Source: Thermoproteota archaeon (GTDB lineage: Archaea > Korarchaeota > Korarchaeia > Korarchaeales > Korarchaeaceae). From it: 6,769 nt of DNA. Position numbers and translations under genes: made by a program. The stretch is from contig QMVZ01000090.1 of assembly GCA_003661365.1 (NCBI GenBank), forward strand, positions 1-6,769. Direction: 5' to 3'. Of this stretch, positions 1-6,254 are shown piece by piece. How positions within the stretch are numbered: position 1 is the first letter of the stretch; the number at the start of each line of letters is the position of its first letter. The notes beneath the pieces were generated by a model. The model ran no database searches and was not told the origin of the DNA. It saw nothing but the letters and a program-made list of their open reading frames with translations.

Positions 1-61
1 CCAGATAACTCCTAATTTCAGAGATTGCGGTTGAAAAAGAAAAGAAACAGTATGTTCCAAC

Positions 62-77
62 GGAAACCCATATTTAG
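62..77 (+). promoter_or_regulatory. Putative archaeal promoter (BRE/TATA) of the secreted-protein gene
   Basis: An A/T-rich box (ATATTTAG, 70-77) follows a purine stretch GGAAA (62-66) that could serve as a TFB-recognition element. With the usual spacing of about 25 nt from the TATA centre, transcription would start near 98-101. That is just upstream of the candidate start codons at 105, 117 and 120, giving a very short leader. This is read by eye only; the match to consensus is moderate. Confidence 0.4.
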
Positions 78-116
78 CCTTGGCTGTGATAAGTTTCGGT
101 GAAAATGGAAGGAAGA

Positions 117-1328
117 ATGATGAAAAGTGGGGTGGCGTTAGTACTAATTCTGCTTCTGGCTTTCCCTTTGCCCATTTTAAGGACAACAGCTTCCTCTGAG
201 AACATTGTGATATTGGTGAGCGATAATTCTGCTGACTTGGCCGTTGCGATCTCTTTGGCGATCTCAATCAACGCAACTGTTGTCGTTTCACCTTGGGGGC
301 TTTTCAACGAGACAGTCGTCGCAAAAATAGTTGGAGAATTTCCTGACAAAGTAATAATAATTGGAGGACCAGTAGCAGTCCCCGAAAGCTATGTAGAGAC
401 CCTAGAAGGATTGGGCATACCTGTTGAAAGGATAGGCGGAGCCGACAGGTTCGAGACGAATCAGCTTGTGATAGAGTGGATGTTGTCAAACAACATCGAG
501 ATTAAACTGGACAAGGTTGTCCTAATACACGGACTGGATTTCGTGGCACTTGAGGAAATTTTGGGATCTGTCATAAATGGAGAATGTATGGTGCTGCTGG
601 TAAATGACGAGTACGAGAACATGGTTAACATAACCAGACTCATAGAGGAGATGGCCCCACCCGGAGTGGAAGTCATAAACACCACCCTGATCAACGTAAC
701 TTGTATTCAAGCATTTCTCCAAGCAAACATTACGGTACCTGCGGAGGTCATAGTATCTCACAATCTTTCCTCTATGAAAGAAAGGGCAATCAAGGCGATT
801 GAAAGGGTTAAGAAGGAGTTAGAAAGAGTAATAGAGTTAGCTAACGATCTAATTGAAGTGGATGAGGAAATTTCACAGGATATCCAAACGGTTATGGCCC
901 TGCTAGACGAAGCTATTGAGAATATCAACAATGATGAGTACGAAAAGGCTTACGAAAACCTGCTAGAAGCAATGCATCTGTTGCAAGAGATAGTTCACAA
1001 GGTAAGCTTGATGATCTCTACGGGACAAATCGATTTGAACTCTCTATTAGAACAGAAGCTAGAACTATATCTAGAGATGTTGGATGAATTCCAATCAAAA
1101 GGAGCTGATGTAAGCGAAGCGATTACAATTGCTAACGAGGTACAGCGACTCATCGAAAACAAGGAGTATGATAAGGCTAGAGAACTTATCGATCAACTTA
1201 GGGAAACTATTTCCGAGAACATGCAGGAAATAAAAGAAGTGAAAGGATTCAAGCCACCAAAGATTCCAGTGATATATCCAGTGATACCAATTCCTGGAGG
1301 AATGCCTTGGAAGCCTCCTAAGGGATGA
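117..1328 (+). CDS. Predicted secreted CWB2-like surface glycoprotein with helical region
   Basis: Probable exported cell-surface protein. Residue numbers count from a GTG at 99; I place the start at ATG 117 (residue 7), because GGAAGGA lies just upstream and the resulting MMKSG n-region suits a signal peptide. ATG 105 and ATG 120 are also possible. A hydrophobic segment (about 12-27) leads to a plausible signal-peptidase site after A31. Residues 35-130 resemble a CWB2 unit (PF04122): VILVSD, then IIIGGPVAVP (86-95), then the hallmark VERIGGADRFET (109-120). Residues 139-208 look like a second, degenerate unit. Seven N-X-S/T sequons (58, 70, 177, 194, 199, 210, 222) all fall before the helical part, and there are only two cysteines (163, 202). 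Residues 224-382 are charged and helical, with two related segments centred on NDEYEKA and NKEYDKA. The end (383-409) is proline-rich, with no membrane anchor. CWB2 domains bind anionic wall polymers in Gram-positive bacteria; the ligand here is unknown. Confidence 0.85.
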   Translation: MMKSGVALVLILLLAFPLPILRTTASSENIVILVSDNSADLAVAISLAISINATVVVSPWGLFNETVVAKIVGEFPDKVIIIGGPVAVPESYVETLEGLGIPVERIGGADRFETNQLVIEWMLSNNIEIKLDKVVLIHGLDFVALEEILGSVINGECMVLLVNDEYENMVNITRLIEEMAPPGVEVINTTLINVTCIQAFLQANITVPAEVIVSHNLSSMKERAIKAIERVKKELERVIELANDLIEVDEEISQDIQTVMALLDEAIENINNDEYEKAYENLLEAMHLLQEIVHKVSLMISTGQIDLNSLLEQKLELYLEMLDEFQSKGADVSEAITIANEVQRLIENKEYDKARELIDQLRETISENMQEIKEVKGFKPPKIPVIYPVIPIPGGMPWKPPKG

Positions 1329-1334
1329 ATCACC

Positions 1335-1350
1335 TCTCCTTTCTTTTTTG
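1335..1350 (+). terminator. T-rich tract, likely intrinsic terminator of the secreted-protein gene
   Basis: The 36-nt gap between the convergent stop codons carries a pyrimidine run with TTTCTTTTTT on the plus strand, starting about 10 nt after the TGA of the upstream gene. Archaeal RNA polymerase terminates at such U-tracts without needing a hairpin. No equivalent T-run is seen on the minus strand just after the permease stop. Confidence 0.5.
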
Positions 1351-1364
1351 GTCAATCAGAATGC

Positions 1365-2654
1365 TCATTTGATTTCATTGCCTCTTGTCCTACGCTTCCA
1401 GCCCCATCTTATCCTTGCAGTTAAGATCTTTTCAGAGGAAAATATTCTATCTGCTAATAACATTGAAGCGGCAGACCAAACAAACAAATAAAGCACATTT
1501 ACAGCGTACATTGTGTACTCTCCCCAAGTTATGTGCTGCGTGGCAAGAGCTAAGTGGGTAAATGGCACTGCTATCAAAACATACTTCGCCGCTACAGGAA
1601 GGGTTTCTATGTCTGCAAACATCAGCATAAAAGCTGGTATGAATATCAGAATGTAAAGATTTCCTACTAAAGCCTGTGCGGACCTAACGTTCTCTGCAAA
1701 CACGGCCAAAATTATTGCTAGCGTAAGGGCAAGCATGTTAGCTGCCATGAGAGCAACTGCCAGTAGAGCGAGATCTTTGGAAGAGATCGTAACCAATCCC
1801 TCAAATGGTTGGGACTCAAATGCAACGTTCATCATTTTCAAGTAATACCATAGCCCAGCCATGACCCCAACACTCCCTAAACTGGCCACGAAGGCAGATC
1901 CCACAAGTTTTGCTAGAAGAATGTTCCTTCTACTTGCTGGAAGAGTGAGCAGAGTCTCTAAAGTTCTCTCTTCCTTCTCAACAGCTACAGAGGTTGCAGC
2001 TATTTGCATAGCAAACATCAGGACTAGCATGGCCACTATGGGTGTGGTCGTCATCTGACCCATTAGGGCTCCAGCTAAAGCCTGAGGTGGTACGTCTAGA
2101 ACCTCTCCTCTAAACACAGAGCTATAATCAAGCTCCAATGGGTTTAGAATTACTTCAGGATCTACATTTGAAGTTAACGAGACAAGATAAGCCGATATTA
2201 TCTTGGAAGCGGACTCAATTGCACTCTCAAGTCTTCCTGCAAACATTTGTGTCGAAAACCCGCCGCTTTCGAAGAAAACATGGATTTCTATAGGACTTCG
2301 TTTACCAGCCCTGAGGCATTCCCCAAATCCTTCAGGTATCACGACAAGAGCTCCAGCCTCCATTTCTAAGGCCTTGTCTAGAGCTTTATCAGGCTCAACC
2401 TCTAGTGTAATGACCTCTCCGCTCTCTGAAAGAGATGAAACTATGATCTCCGACTCAAAACTCCTGTCCAGGTCGAGGACTGCCACTGGCAATTGAAGGG
2501 CAGCTCTTCCAGCTGCGGTCATAGAAGCCCTCATGGCAGCTCCCATTACGGGGTATAGTACTGCTGGCAACACTATCATTCCTATCAAGATCTTTGGATC
2601 CCTAAGAAGATCCAGAATTTCCTTCTTTAAGAGTGGAGCAAGCACCTTAGGCAA
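1365..2654 (-). CDS. ABC-2 type transporter permease, NatB-like
   Basis: Membrane subunit of an ABC-2 type exporter. The 429-residue protein has the NatB-like layout. It starts with a cytoplasmic N-terminus containing KKEILDLLRDPK, then TM1 (about 22-40). A large extracytoplasmic domain follows (about 45-195). The C-terminal half is a bundle of hydrophobic segments near 202-222, 248-270, 293-318, 330-347, 355-372 and 383-401. The cytoplasmic motif EKEERTLETLLTLP (226-239), between the second and third segments, is typical of ABC-2 permeases and contacts the ATPase. The start is TTG at 2654, supported by a GAGGTGA ribosome-binding site 6 nt upstream; the alternative GTG at 2645 would be 15 nt away. 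It overlaps the ATPase gene by 8 nt, so the two are translationally coupled. Substrate cannot be told from sequence: Na+, drug, lipid and peptide exporters share this architecture. Confidence 0.9.
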   Translation of the reverse strand: MPKVLAPLLKKEILDLLRDPKILIGMIVLPAVLYPVMGAAMRASMTAAGRAALQLPVAVLDLDRSFESEIIVSSLSESGEVITLEVEPDKALDKALEMEAGALVVIPEGFGECLRAGKRSPIEIHVFFESGGFSTQMFAGRLESAIESASKIISAYLVSLTSNVDPEVILNPLELDYSSVFRGEVLDVPPQALAGALMGQMTTTPIVAMLVLMFAMQIAATSVAVEKEERTLETLLTLPASRRNILLAKLVGSAFVASLGSVGVMAGLWYYLKMMNVAFESQPFEGLVTISSKDLALLAVALMAANMLALTLAIILAVFAENVRSAQALVGNLYILIFIPAFMLMFADIETLPVAAKYVLIAVPFTHLALATQHITWGEYTMYAVNVLYLFVWSAASMLLADRIFSSEKILTARIRWGWKRRTRGNEIK

Positions 2655-3384
2655 TTGCCGTCACCTCAACGAAGACTTCTTCCAAGTTGGCTGCACGATG
2701 TTTCCTCTTTAGTTCCTCCGGAGGTCCCTCCTCTACCAAGTTGCCTTTATGTAATAGGCCAACCCTATCGCATAAAGTCTCTACTTCCAGCATGTTGTGG
2801 CTGGACAACAGAACGGTAAGACCTCTGTCTTCCACGTACCTTTTGATGACACTTCTTACGTGATGGGCATGTATCACGTCCAATCCGCTAGTGGGCTCAT
2901 CCAAAATGGCAAGCTTTGGCTGAACCATAAGAGTCCTTGCTAGAGCTAGTCTCCTCTTCATTCCTTGGCTGTACGTCTTCACCTTATCCCTTATCCTTCC
3001 TTCAAGCCCTGAGATGCTAATGCCCTCTTCTACCATTTCTTGCAGACTGGATTCGTCCGTTGCATAGAATGAAGCCATAAACTTGAGATATTCAAGACCG
3101 GATAGGTTCCTGTAAGCTCCAGCTTCCTCAGGAAGGTAGCTTATTATCGCTCTAACCCTATTAGCGTTCTTTACGACATCATATCCAAAAACTCTCGCTT
3201 CCCCTGAGTCTGGCTGTATGAGGGTCGCCAGAATCCTTAAAGTTGTAGTCTTTCCAGCTCCATTGGGCCCTATTAGGCCATATATTTCACCCTTTTCTAT
3301 TCTAAAAGAGAGTCCTCTGAGGGCTCTTATCTTTCCATAGCTCTTCGTCAATTTAGCCACAAATACTGCTTGCTCTGATGCCAT
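2647..3384 (-). CDS. ABC transporter ATP-binding protein, NatA-like
   Basis: Cytoplasmic ATPase that powers the adjacent ABC-2 permease. The 245-residue protein has a complete nucleotide-binding domain: Walker A GPNGAGKT (39-46), a Q-loop region reading LPEEAGAY (84-91), signature YSQGMK (138-143) in place of LSGGQ, Walker B LAILDEP (158-164) with catalytic E163, D-loop SGLD (166-169) and H-loop histidine H196 in SSHNMLE. Glutamate at the Q-loop position and an SQGM-type signature are usual in the NatA/DrrA branch, as is the C-terminal LEEVFVEV. ATG 3384 gives the standard length; AAGGAG lies 10 nt upstream (3395-3400). It is the first gene of a two-gene operon with the permease, and a TATA-like box precedes it. 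Family assignment is firm; substrate is unknown. Confidence 0.95.
   Translation of the reverse strand: MASEQAVFVAKLTKSYGKIRALRGLSFRIEKGEIYGLIGPNGAGKTTTLRILATLIQPDSGEARVFGYDVVKNANRVRAIISYLPEEAGAYRNLSGLEYLKFMASFYATDESSLQEMVEEGISISGLEGRIRDKVKTYSQGMKRRLALARTLMVQPKLAILDEPTSGLDVIHAHHVRSVIKRYVEDRGLTVLLSSHNMLEVETLCDRVGLLHKGNLVEEGPPEELKRKHRAANLEEVFVEVTAIA
2661..2667 (-). promoter_or_regulatory. Shine-Dalgarno site deciding the TTG start of the permease
   Basis: GAGGTGA on the minus strand is a strong match to the complement of the archaeal 16S rRNA 3' end. It lies inside the last codons of the ATPase gene, 6 nt before TTG 2654. The spacing fits TTG and not the downstream GTG at 2645. Confidence 0.7.
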
Positions 3385-3410
3385 GTAACCTGCACTCCTT
3401 GCCTTTTGAG

Positions 3411-3433
3411 GTCTAAAATTCTACATTTATTTG
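3411..3433 (-). promoter_or_regulatory. Putative promoter region of the ABC transporter operon
   Basis: Two A/T-rich boxes precede the ATPase gene on the minus strand: CAAATAAATG (3433-3424) and AATTTTAG (3420-3413). The distal one would place transcription start near 3403, leaving a leader of about 19 nt that contains AAGGAG. The proximal one would give a leader of only a few nucleotides. I cannot choose between them by eye. Confidence 0.35.
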
Positions 3434-3529
3434 CGTTCATTAGGAAGTAATTAAAGGTTTGGATATTCGATGTCGAGCTAGATTTTATCACTTGTCGGAT
3501 TCAAACCCTTCCTCTTTCCTTGGAAAAGA

Positions 3530-4549
3530 CTAATAAAATTCTAACGTCGATTGCTTTCCTTTGATTCTAGCTCTCCTTAACCTTTCTATGGCTTTTTTAA
3601 CCCTTTCTCTCTGAAATCCCCTCTCTTCAACCAAAAACTCGATAAGACCATCTTCATCGACGTCTTCCCATTTTAGCTCGTAATCAGCCGTAGCTGGAGG
3701 ATTCAGGAAGATGTTTCTAATGGCGTCTATATCAGCACCAATAGATATGCTTTCTCCTTCTAGCACCCTTTCCAGAGTTCCATACTTCTTTATGAGCTTG
3801 TAAGCCTTAACTGGACCAATTCCCTTAACTCCCTCATTATAGTCAGTGCCCATGAGGATGCACATATCTACCAGCTGTTCTCGTGTCAAATCAAGTTCTC
3901 TTAACGTTTCATCAAGCTTTATGAGTTCTGGCTTTAGCTTGTAATATCCCGGCGTTTTTCTGAGAAACTTCTTGCCTGTTATCGTTAGATTTCTCACGAG
4001 CCTTAAGGAACCAAAGAGGAGGGAATCATAATCTTGACTGGCAGAGGCCCAAACATCCCCCGCCTGAGTCATGTAAGCTGCCTGAGCCTCTCCTTCAGAT
4101 GGAGCTTGAACCCAAGGGATGCCCATGTAGTTCAGTAGCTTTTTACTGTCTTCGGCCATGCTTTTAGTAAGCCTCGAAGTCTGAACGGCCTTTGCCCAAG
4201 CATCTCTGAGGTCTCCCTTTGCAACAGCTTCCTTCCACTTAACTTCAGCTTCTTTCTTCTTTTCAACCCTCTCTTCTAGGGTCTTACTCTTTAGCTGAGG
4301 AGGTCTCCCATCGTACACATAGACTGGCCTTATTCCAGCCTCTACTAACCTTACAGTCCTAAAGAGAAGCCCGTTAAGGTGTGAAGTGACTCTTCCATAT
4401 TTATCGGTAAGCGGAACTCCGTATCTGAGCCTTATCAAGGCTAGGAATTGATAAAGAGCATTGTAGGCATCTATGGCAATTATCCGGCCTCTAAGGGACT
4501 CCAGCTTTATCTGATGCTTCACAACCAGTTTTGAAAGCTTAAGGCCCAT
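3530..4549 (-). CDS. fen: Flap endonuclease 1 (FEN-1)
   Basis: Structure-specific 5'-flap endonuclease / 5'-3' exonuclease that removes 5' flaps in Okazaki-fragment maturation and long-patch repair, working with PCNA. Numbered from ATG 4549 (339 residues, normal archaeal length). The N-domain carries IAIDAYN with D27 and VYDG with D80. The I-domain carries SEGEAQA (E152, E154), SQDYDSLLF (D173, D175) and MGTDYNEGVKGIGP (D236 plus the helix-two-turn-helix), so the metal-binding acidic set is complete. The C-terminus GKQSTLEFY is a PCNA-interacting peptide, one residue shorter than the QxxLxxFF spacing. A GTG at 4558 would add MIE before the conserved MGLKL. I prefer ATG 4549, since family members begin MG and Gly2 lies at the active site after Met removal; GTGAT lies 4 nt upstream. 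The upstream DUF72 gene ends 5 nt away, so this is the second gene of an operon. Confidence 0.97.
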   Translation of the reverse strand: MGLKLSKLVVKHQIKLESLRGRIIAIDAYNALYQFLALIRLRYGVPLTDKYGRVTSHLNGLLFRTVRLVEAGIRPVYVYDGRPPQLKSKTLEERVEKKKEAEVKWKEAVAKGDLRDAWAKAVQTSRLTKSMAEDSKKLLNYMGIPWVQAPSEGEAQAAYMTQAGDVWASASQDYDSLLFGSLRLVRNLTITGKKFLRKTPGYYKLKPELIKLDETLRELDLTREQLVDMCILMGTDYNEGVKGIGPVKAYKLIKKYGTLERVLEGESISIGADIDAIRNIFLNPPATADYELKWEDVDEDGLIEFLVEERGFQRERVKKAIERLRRARIKGKQSTLEFY

Positions 4550-4554
4550 TTCTA

Positions 4555-5718
4555 TCACTCAGTAAATGGCCTAAATTTCCACTCCTCTTTCTCCCGCAAA
4601 ATCCTTCTTAGAATCTCCTCAGCAAGCTCCTCAGGTAAGGACATGAAAAGCCTTCCTAAATGCTTGCAAAACTGTTTTTTAACGCAAACACGTCCCCAAT
4701 CAGCACAATCATGTAGTAGAAGCTTCTTCGATACATCTAACTCCACTCTATAATCCTTAACCTTAGCCCTAATAAGTTGAGGGTTGGCTTCAAGCACTTC
4801 CACGCTTGATTCAGGAATCTTCGTGGCTCTCTCAAATCTCCTTCTATCCATGAAGCTCTCTAGAAGCTCTTCTACTGAAAGAGTCTCTATGAGACCTTTG
4901 GGCTCAGAAATTGGTGGAGGAACTTCTTCAGGTGATACTTCTTTGAACCAGTCCTCTAACTTGCCTTTTGCCTCAACAGCTTGAGGTTTGAGTTCTAAAC
5001 CCAGCATTTCAGCTAGCTCTAAGCAGTTCTTAGGAGCAAAGGCCTTGAAGTGATTGTTGAAGTAGCCGTAGACCTTTCCTTTGGAGGCAGCCTCTTTTAC
5101 CTTTGGAACCCACTCCTTTAGCTCATCCTTCGAGTAATGGTAGTTGTACCAGGGTCTGGAACCCCTGCCGTGCCACCTTATGTAGACGAAGTCTGCAGTC
5201 ACCACAAGTTCAGGAGGTAAAAGAGGTTCATCCACAACGACATATGCCACATTATGGTTCTCCAGTATCCTCCATGTTTCTTTGTTAAGCCAAGAAGGAT
5301 CTCTAAACTCAACTGCAAACATGTGCGTTGAAGGAAGACCCTCTAAAAGCGACTTCAAGAGATCAGGGGAGAACTTAAGTCCAGGAGGCAGCTGGAAGAG
5401 CAAGGGCCCCAATTTTCCCTCCTTTCTCAAGGGTTCCATCAGGTCAAGAAAGGTCTCTATATCTTTCTCAGCACTTTTAAGCTTTTTCTTGTGAGTTATG
5501 GTCTTAGGGACTTTGGCCGCAAACTCGAAGTTCTTAGGAGCTCTTTTGGCCCAAAACTGGACCATCCAACCCGGGGGAAGGGAATAAAAAGTAGAATTCA
5601 CCTCTACAGTGTCAAAGACCTTAACGTAGTAGTCGAACATCCACTTTCTTTGCTCATAGAAGGGGCCAACCCAATCGTCATAGCTCCAGCCAGATGTTCC
5701 AAGGAGTATTCTTCCCAT
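4555..5718 (-). CDS. DUF72 (YecE-like) TIM-barrel protein with C-terminal SWIM-like zinc motif
   Basis: Two-part protein of unknown biochemical function. Residue numbers count from a TTG at 5739; I start it at ATG 5718 (residue 8) because the DUF72 domain begins at once (RILLGTSGWSY) and an A/T-rich promoter box at 5747-5760 suits this start better than TTG 5739 or GTG 5736. DUF72 motifs appear in order: GTSGWSY (14-20), EVNSTFYSLP (46-55), FQLPP (115-119), VEFRDPSW (143-150), YIRWHGRG (186-193) and YGYFNNH (224-230). That gives a full barrel of about 245 residues. A linker with PEEVPPPISEP follows. The C-terminal domain (about 312-370) has a beta-rich lead-in and then H343-x-C345, twelve residues, C358-x-H360. 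This matches a SWIM zinc finger (CxC...CxH) with histidine in the first position; C352 is an extra cysteine. SWIM motifs occur in DNA-associated proteins. Co-transcription with fen suggests, but does not prove, a role in DNA metabolism. Confidence 0.9.
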   Translation of the reverse strand: MGRILLGTSGWSYDDWVGPFYEQRKWMFDYYVKVFDTVEVNSTFYSLPPGWMVQFWAKRAPKNFEFAAKVPKTITHKKKLKSAEKDIETFLDLMEPLRKEGKLGPLLFQLPPGLKFSPDLLKSLLEGLPSTHMFAVEFRDPSWLNKETWRILENHNVAYVVVDEPLLPPELVVTADFVYIRWHGRGSRPWYNYHYSKDELKEWVPKVKEAASKGKVYGYFNNHFKAFAPKNCLELAEMLGLELKPQAVEAKGKLEDWFKEVSPEEVPPPISEPKGLIETLSVEELLESFMDRRRFERATKIPESSVEVLEANPQLIRAKVKDYRVELDVSKKLLLHDCADWGRVCVKKQFCKHLGRLFMSLPEELAEEILRRILREKEEWKFRPFTE

Positions 5719-5746
5719 GGGTTCATGTTCACACACCAAATGACGA

Positions 5747-5760
5747 TTAATAACCTTTAA
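5747..5760 (-). promoter_or_regulatory. Putative promoter of the DUF72-fen operon
   Basis: The minus strand reads TTAAAGGTTATTAA. TTATTAA (centre near 5750) could be the TATA box, with the upstream purine-rich TTAAAGG overlapping the BRE position. Transcription would start near 5723-5725, a few nucleotides before ATG 5718. No Shine-Dalgarno motif sits at useful spacing, consistent with a near-leaderless mRNA. Confidence 0.4.
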
Positions 5761-5772
5761 CTAGTCAACAAA

Positions 5773-5788
5773 GGACTAAGAAAAGTCC
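5773..5788 (-). terminator. Small hairpin after the three-gene cluster, possible terminator
   Basis: Minus strand: GGACT, six-nt loop TTTCTT, AGTCC, then TTTGTT. The hairpin has a perfect 5-bp stem with T-rich loop and tail, 38 nt beyond the stop codon of the winged-helix gene and upstream of the DUF72 promoter. The position suits a terminator. The stem is short, so chance or a regulatory operator is possible. Confidence 0.35.
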
Positions 5789-5831
5789 AAATAGTTTAGG
5801 AAGTTTTACAGAATAAAGTAATGAGGGAATC

Positions 5832-6254
5832 TTATGTGGATTCCTCCTTAACCTTACTTGCAAGCCTGTAAAACTTCCCTCTTCCCTCTCTTCTTATCCT
5901 CTCCACAACTCCAGCAGCTTCCAGTTTCTTAAGTTTTGCAGCAACTATCCTCCTAGAAGCTGTACCTCTAACTTTTCTGAGGGCCTTGGTTAGCTGACTT
6001 ACGTTCAACGGTCGCTTTGCAAGTATCTGAACTATGTGCTTCTCGATATCTCCATCTAAATCCATTGCAAGTTTTTCTACCTTCAACGTAAACCCAAGCA
6101 CCCTGGAATAAGACTCAAGAACAGCTTTAGCGATTTGAAGGGAATTATATAACTCTGCTTCAGAGCTCTTGAGGGTTCTTAGTTCCTCCTCTATCTTTGC
6201 TATCTTCGACGCTAACTCGTCAAGTTTCTTCATCACTTCCTCGAGGTCAACCAA
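5832..6254 (-). CDS. Coiled-coil winged-helix DNA-binding protein
   Basis: Probable transcriptional regulator or chromatin-associated protein of 140 residues. Residues 3-32 are a charged heptad-like helix (LEEVMKKLDELASKIAKIEE) expected to form a coiled coil. Residues 33-64 continue as a helix. Residues 68-131 form a winged helix-turn-helix: helix 1 DIEKHIVQILAK, a turn at RPLN, helix 2 VSQLTKAL, recognition helix ASRRIVAAKLKKLEAAG, then a basic wing VVERIRREGRGKFYRL. This is the general MarR/ArsR-like archaeal wHTH pattern; I cannot name a finer family. Two starts are possible. TTG 6254 has GGAGG 9 nt upstream and overlaps the preceding gene by 22 nt. ATG 6233 (residue 8) has GAGG 5 nt upstream and overlaps the preceding TGA by one base (TGATG). 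Either way it is translationally coupled to the membrane-protein gene. No metal- or ligand-binding domain is evident. Confidence 0.85.
   Translation of the reverse strand: MVDLEEVMKKLDELASKIAKIEEELRTLKSSEAELYNSLQIAKAVLESYSRVLGFTLKVEKLAMDLDGDIEKHIVQILAKRPLNVSQLTKALRKVRGTASRRIVAAKLKKLEAAGVVERIRREGRGKFYRLASKVKEEST

Noticed and set aside
245..265. Direct repeat GCGATCTC twice
   Set aside because: It encodes the AISLAIS stretch and is explained by codon reuse in a hydrophobic helix.
74..349. Minus-strand open frame opposite the start of the secreted-protein gene
   Set aside because: It lies opposite a well-supported coding region with a signal peptide and CWB2 motifs, its product shows no recognisable motif, and no promoter or ribosome-binding site supports it.
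1265..1286. Tandem 10-base repeat TCCAGTGATA with 12-base period
   Set aside because: It encodes the PVIYPVIP part of the proline-rich tail; too short and too few copies to be a repeat element in its own right.
2594..2613. Inverted repeat GGATC...GATCC in the permease gene
   Set aside because: A five-base arm inside conserved coding sequence is expected by chance and sits far from any start codon.
3490..3512. GGATTCAAACCC resembling a tRNA T-loop in the gap after fen
   Set aside because: The bases flanking TTCAAAC (A and C) cannot pair as the 53-61 position requires, and no acceptor, D or anticodon arm is visible around it.
3513..3529. TTTCC-AA-GGAAA inverted repeat just after the fen stop codon
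   Set aside because: The two-nucleotide loop is too tight for a stable RNA hairpin and no T-run follows on the minus strand, so I did not call a terminator.
4784..5760. Several plus-strand open frames of 61-89 codons opposite the DUF72 gene
   Set aside because: They are shadows of a strongly conserved minus-strand gene; their products are serine- and proline-rich, low-quality sequence with no family features.
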